Source: Blasia pusilla (lineage: Eukaryota; Marchantiophyta; Marchantiopsida; Blasiales). Taken from it: 64,000 nt of DNA. Shown piece by piece: positions 59,210 through 64,000 of the stretch. Each line of letters opens with the position of its first letter. Positions within the stretch are counted from its first letter, which is position 1. Where the stretch lies: positions 50,778,001 to 50,842,000 of the forward strand of contig CM114271.1 in assembly GCA_050084515.1 (NCBI GenBank), written 5' to 3'. The position numbers and the translations under genes were made by a program. A model generated the notes under the pieces. The model made no database searches. It had not been told where the DNA came from and worked only from the letters and a program-made list of their open reading frames with translations.

Positions 59210-62200
59210 TACCTTTTCTCTCTTTTAGAGGCAGGGCTTGTCTTTGGTTAGCCTTCCGCCACCTTACATACCTCCACGGCCTAGTTCTGTAATTGCAAAT
59301 GGGCCAAACGAACGAGTTAGAAAGCACCAGTATCACCAAGTCCTTTTACTGATGGTTATGCAACGAATTTTCAGGTTCCCGTCCATAGCTCAAGCAGCTT
59401 TGAGATACTCAGTGATGGCAGATGTATGGCTCCCATCAACACTTCGCACAAAGCTTGGAGTTTGTGTGCATACAATTTTTATGCATACAGCTGAGGGAAC
59501 CTGGAACGGTTGTTATCTAGTCAGGATGTCGACTGCTTGCTGACAAAATCTCCAAGCAAACACGCTAACATTACATCGTCCTATTGTTAAAACATGGTCA
59601 TAGCATATGAATTTCCAGTTTCACTCACGTGTCGTACTCGGTAACCACTAGGGCAACAGGCGGTGCATGAGTTTGAAGCTCCTGTCCAATCCCATAGCAA
59701 TCACGTTCAGAGTCAGACGGAGAACATCACGATAGACAGGAATACGGCGAATGCTTTTCGTCTTCAGCTCAAAAGTTTCCACATTGCTCAAGAAGTTGGT
59801 ATGGCTCAGCCATAGAATGGAACATGCAGAGAAGTAGCCAGGATATGAATAACACGACGGATTGCACCCAAATTGAAACGCTTGGGATCCGACCCACGAG
59901 ACGATAGTTCCAGCAACTCCGCAGTCTGAGTAGGAAGGACGACACTCGAGATACCCCAAAATCGAATGCTCCGCAAGAACTTACCCTGGTCTTCATTTCA
60001 CTAAGAGGAACTTTGGTGGGCTCCTCCGAATCGACCTGTCCATCGCAAAGTCAGAGTGAATGAGTGGAGGATTAAGCCACACCCTACCGCAACAGAATGC
60101 ACAGGCTGGAGAGGCTAATTTAAGGCAGCGAAGTGCAGAATCAAATAGATAGCGCAGTGTAACTGTCGGGGAATCCTGAGATCAAGCACTGCAGCTCTCA
60201 GAGAGAAGTAATATCTCCACAAACGTTGCCTCTCATTGACGCCGTGTGATGAGGAGTTGCACACTGTCTTGCTGGAAGGACGGAACCCCCATTATGAGCA
60301 GAACTGAGGAATTCCTCTTGCAGAACCAGAAAGCAAAGACCGGACCAGAAATGCTGGCAAAGCGAAACTCCGTGACGACCGTCACGTGTCCGAAGGAATA
60401 CATCGACCCCTATGGAACGTACAGAGCTGGGAAAGTTAATGCTCGGCGGATTGAGAATTGCTTCCAGCAATCTAGCCCTCGTGCACGTTCTGGTGATGTG
60501 AGAGTGCGGATATGAGGGAAGGTCCAAAGAGAGATTAAAAAAAGTCTGAATTTCTGAAAAAGAGAGATTCTTGGAGCCGAAAAGACTTCCGCGGCAGCTT
60601 CATAGACTTGGGAAGGTGGATCGTACAGATGAAGCACGGTCGGAGCCAAGAAGCGGCAAGGCGCGGTGTAGAACAGTGAGTGCCGTGAGGGATCGCCACA
60701 GGTCACTGTCGCCACTCGCTTCTTTGATCATCGTTCTCGTCTCTCTACTTCCGATTCTCTTCTGCGCGGTCCCTTCAGCGGCTTACGCCCACATCACATC
60801 AATCCAGAACTCAACAGAGATACACTTCCAACAACTGCAACTCCAGAATGTGCCTTTCATAAACCCCACCTCCTCGTCTCGCTGCTTCCCACCAATTCTG
60901 CACACAGCTCTGCAACTCTGCTCTTCACGCCTTGAGAAAATTGACCACCTCGACACAGCTCCCGATCTGGGACCTCCCAAGATTTCCTTCGCGGTCTCGA
61001 TTTCTCAACGAGTACGCCAGAACTCCGCTTCCATGCAGGAACCCCGCGATTCTCAGCTCCGGAACAACAACAACAACAACAACTGCAGCGGCAGCAGCAA
61101 GATCGCGTCGCGCTGGAGATAGGAGGGGTGGGGACGCTCTGGCTGTGTGTGGCTGCCCGGACATCACTCCAAGCACGACAGGTGGACCGGCAGATGGATT
61201 CTGTCACCTCATTTCACAAGCACCATAGCCTCCGCGTCTTCCGGCGCTGGCGAAACGAGCCCAATTCTCGACGATTGCAGCGATTTTCCTCCGCACCGCC
61301 AGCGCCAGCGCCAGAGCAGAGGATTGCGTATTCACACGCCTTTAACTCCTCCCATCTCTCGCCGTCGCTTCCAAGTTCCACCTCCACTTCTCCTCCTGCT
61401 TCTTGGCAGGGGCGACTCGATTCCGCGCCTGACATGCCCTCTGGCAGCGCACTTTCCAGATCTCTCTCTCTCTCTTCTTCCGCTGGCTGGCGATGGCGAT
61501 GGCGATGGCGAAGCACGAGGATTCTCGGCATCTTCTTATCGATTTGACTCGGATTCACGGGCGTCACTGGAGGACGAGAAGAACCCGTTCTCTGGCATTA
61601 AATAATTGGCATCTCACAGATGTCGCTGCAGTCCGTCCCCACGTGGCCGGGTGGCTCCTGCTCATTCGTGTCGCTCCCATAGTGACAGACCGACCGGTTA
61701 GAGAGGTTGTCTTAGCAAATCCAACCTGACTAGGCCGGTGACACAACTGAAAACTAGAATGCGGCCGGGGGAATTTCAGAAGGAAAAAAAGGACTATTTG
61801 TTTCATTATTATTATTATTATTACGGATAATAATAATAATCGGAGAAGATTAACACGGCGGGAGAAATTCGTGTTTGGAGGAACGCGATGTGGTGTGGAG
61901 AAGGAAGAATGGAAGGTCCCCATGTTAATGTAGAACATTAATACCGGGGGAGTAGTTGGGACACGCGGGAGTACGGACCGGGTCTCATGGGGTTGTTTTT
62001 TTGCACCCAAAACTTTTGGGCGCGGAAACCGTCCAGAGTCACGACAACACTAGGTATGACCTGCCGTCTGATGTGTTTTCTTGAATTGTCCGTTGGAAAA
62101 ACAATTTGGTCGTAGAAATGGGGACGCCGCGACCTCTATGGCTGTCCATTGGACCCGGCCCTAAAGAAAGGAGATGTTTTTAATAAGGATTATTCACATC

Positions 62201-62345
62201 TCACATCCATCCGACGGTTGAGAAATCTGCAGAATAACTTGCTTTTTGCAACCTCTGCTACACTCCTAATTGACTACTAGTAAGGGCCGTAACTAGTGTA
62301 AGCCCGGGTTTAAATTACCTCTCTAATTGATAACGAACTCTCAAA
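59210..62345. other. 5' flank of the LysM gene, CpG-bearing, with simple repeats
   Basis: GC-richer DNA with low-complexity tracts: (AAC)n at 61,066-61,083, CTCTCTCT near 61,464, (GGCGAT)n at about 61,488-61,511, and an ATTATTATT...AATAATAAT foldback at 61,805-61,840. Minus-strand pieces near 59,960-59,800 (QTAELLELSSRG, FNLGAIRRVIHILATSLHV) and 59,790-59,670 (IPVYRDVLRLTLNVIAMGLD) read like coding sequence but lack a full model. The region probably holds the LysM 5' UTR and promoter, and perhaps upstream exons. Confidence 0.35.
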
Positions 62346-62349
62346 ATGA

Positions 62350-62589
62350 TCAAGTGTCATTTTGAATCATACTATAGTTTTGGCAAACCTCGTTTGTAGT
62401 GTTGAGGTGGTGCATGTCATTCTTCATTATAGGATTTGGTGTGGAGAAGCCTGGATTTTCTTCGGAGTTGCTGCCACTTATTAGGATTGGCCCTGCACGT
62501 GGTACAGAAAGCCGTGAAGCATGAAGAGGAGTAATCGGTGTAGCCGACCTCCTGCCACGTCCTCTTGTTGAACCTTCGTTGGTGGCCAT
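62350..62589 (-). CDS. Short hypothetical frame
   Basis: ATG 62,589 opens a 79-residue frame beginning MATNEGSTRGRGRRSATPIT. It is Ser/Thr/Pro-rich with no known domain. It lies just past the 3' side of the helicase remnant and may be part of the same mobile element or spurious. Confidence 0.2.
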   Translation of the reverse strand: MATNEGSTRGRGRRSATPITPLHASRLSVPRAGPILISGSNSEENPGFSTPNPIMKNDMHHLNTTNEVCQNYSMIQNDT

Positions 62590-62761
62590 ACTAAGGACAC
62601 ACACTTACTGTTAGGACAAGGTATTAGATCTAAGTGTTTGTCCAAAAATATTGAAGTCTGATGCAGTGAGAGATCCCAGAATACAAAGATTAGAAATGGT
62701 TTTCACACGCGACAACATAGATGGGTCCAGGAGCAAAAGCAAATTTTATAACAAGCAAGCA

Positions 62762-63829
62762 CTATCCTGAAACAGTCAGTCCCTGGCTCTTATGTCCAGT
62801 CATTGCATAACCAAGAATAAGTGGGAAAGTTTTCTTGTGGTATGTTTGGTTAGGTCCGTGACGTAGTGTACAAAAATTTGTTCGGGTTATACGAACAATC
62901 TTGTTGTTTGAGTGGATCAGAACGACAATTGCTACCATTTCATCATTTGTAAACATGCAGTCAAGGACTATCGCAAAGCACCATTCACTGCTTGGCTACC
63001 AATATCAAGTTTTGAAGTAAGCAAGACCTTACATCCTAGTGCAAGAAGGTGAAGCTCGTGGAAATGCATATCAGTTTTCCAATGATGGAACTTGGGGTCG
63101 GATGGAGCATCACTGGACAAATGAACATGAAAGATGGAAGCATCACCATACAATCTCCTTAATGCAACAAGATTGAAAATGCTAACATCAGATCTAGGGG
63201 GCAAATTATCTGTGTTTCGGCATCTATGTAGTCAATAGCATCATTTTCTTCAACAAAGCAATTTGCAAGTTGGCTGTCGAACTGAAGCTGAGTTGGTAAA
63301 GTTTTTTTCACCTCAAAAAGTAATTTCAGAAATGTTGGGTCAGACGTGTGCCTAATACCAGCAGATAACTAAAATTTGATCATGGTGTTGTAGAAAGGGG
63401 ATGACGATAAATGACAGAGTAAGCAGAGGGACTGAACGTTGTGACGGCACATAGGTGGCAATTGAAAAAGGTCTCCAACTAGAATTACAAGTTTTGAAGC
63501 TAATGGATCTAGGTTTTCTGATGGAGATACTTCAAAAAGTCTCATTGCAATTATTTGCAATAAACGAGATGTCAACATAGAGCATTCATCTATTACAATA
63601 ACATGTGCATCCTTGAGGCGGTTGTATTGGTGAGATGCACTGTGAAGTGTTGGTAAGCTTCCCTCAATAGGTATTCCAAATGCGGAGTGAACAGTTTTAG
63701 CATTTGGGCGGATCCGAACAGCCGCTATATCTGTACTAGCTGCCAATAACGTATTAACAGAGCGTTTGTCCTAGTATTCCTGCATAAAGTTTTTCCACTC
63801 CTTGGTGGGCCTGTTATAAGCACTAAGCC
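62762..63829 (-). pseudogene. PIF1-like helicase remnant, probably Helitron
   Basis: Minus-strand frames in order: LVLITGPPRSGKT (Walker A, 63,829-63,788); in another frame LAASTDIAAVRIRPNAKTVH then SAFGIPI (63.75 kb); HVIVIDECSML (Walker B); LVILVGDLFQLPP (motif III-like); SDVSIFNLVALRRLYGD; CKVLLTSKLDIGSQAVNGA; and TFPLILGYAMTGHKSQGLTV (the C-terminal PIF1 motif, 62.78 kb). These are the motifs of PIF1/RRM3 helicases in the form found at the C-terminus of plant Helitron transposases. Frameshifts (near 63,770 and around 63,200) and stops show decay. The Rep nuclease part would lie beyond 64,000. Helitron ends (CTRR with hairpin) were not identified. A host PIF1 gene is a less likely alternative. 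Confidence 0.85.
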
Positions 63830-64000
63830 ATAAGTGAGGGAGCTCAAGATGGTGTATAGGTTAAGTTGTTAGCCTTCAGTTTGCTGAAGTCCATAGGTAA
63901 TGATTCACCAGTACTTGCTTGGGTAGAAACATGAGTGGTGTGGTTGTAAAGGTTACCGTACACTTGGGTGTATGGTTATCTCAAAATAGGGACGGGAAAT

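Noticed and set aside
60571-61605. 183-aa and 152-aa plus-strand frames, one with a signal-like hydrophobic stretch
   Set aside because: The first starts at TTG with no early in-frame ATG. Both are dominated by simple repeats (AAC, CT, GGCGAT) that keep frames open by chance.
1-64000. CRISPR arrays, rRNA genes or bacterial operons
   Set aside because: None seen. The tandem repeats have no spacer structure, and gene structure and repeat content are those of a plant nucleus.

Overview
This is nuclear DNA from a land plant. The evidence is a seven-exon vacuolar acid invertase with the plant-specific 9-nt mini-exon, GT-AG introns of roughly 100-400 nt, a split LysM gene, and Copia, hAT and PIF1/Helitron remains in AT-rich intergenic DNA. 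The short introns and heavily decayed repeats would suit a non-flowering plant such as a bryophyte, but I cannot fix the lineage.

Layout. 1-361 (-): start of a small DUF2256-type zinc-finger gene, cut by the window edge. 1.3-1.95 kb: about 170-bp tandem repeat. 2.3-3.1 kb (-) and 38.0-38.7 kb (+): two copies of a dispersed repeat. 4.86-5.74 kb: an isolated GC-rich island of unknown origin. 10.5-12.2 kb: a GC-rich element with terminal inverted repeats (TIRs) and a Copia RNase H remnant. 15.4-17.3 kb (+) and 50.5-54.2 kb (-): two degraded copies of one unrecognised protein family, with a kinase-like domain (second copy only), acidic linker, coiled coil and Cys-rich zinc module. 20-21.9 kb and 48.2-49.8 kb: two arrays of distantly related 180-bp satellites. 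23.2-27 kb: a pair of direct repeats enclosing a small inverted-repeat element. 33.3-36.5 kb (+): acid invertase, the best-supported gene. 45.7-48.1 kb (+): broken hAT transposase. 57.9-59.2 kb (-): LysM gene. 62.8-63.8 kb (-): broken PIF1-like helicase, probably from a Helitron.

The three cellular genes (DUF2256, invertase, LysM) sit in GC-richer pockets separated by mobile-element debris. They show no sign of functional linkage. The most novel material is the two-copy kinase-like/zinc-module family, the GC-rich TIR element family (at least six copies) and the related satellites. Intron-exon boundaries were assigned by eye from splice signals, reading phase and family motifs. Alternative (non-ATG) ORF starts were replaced by ATG where possible.
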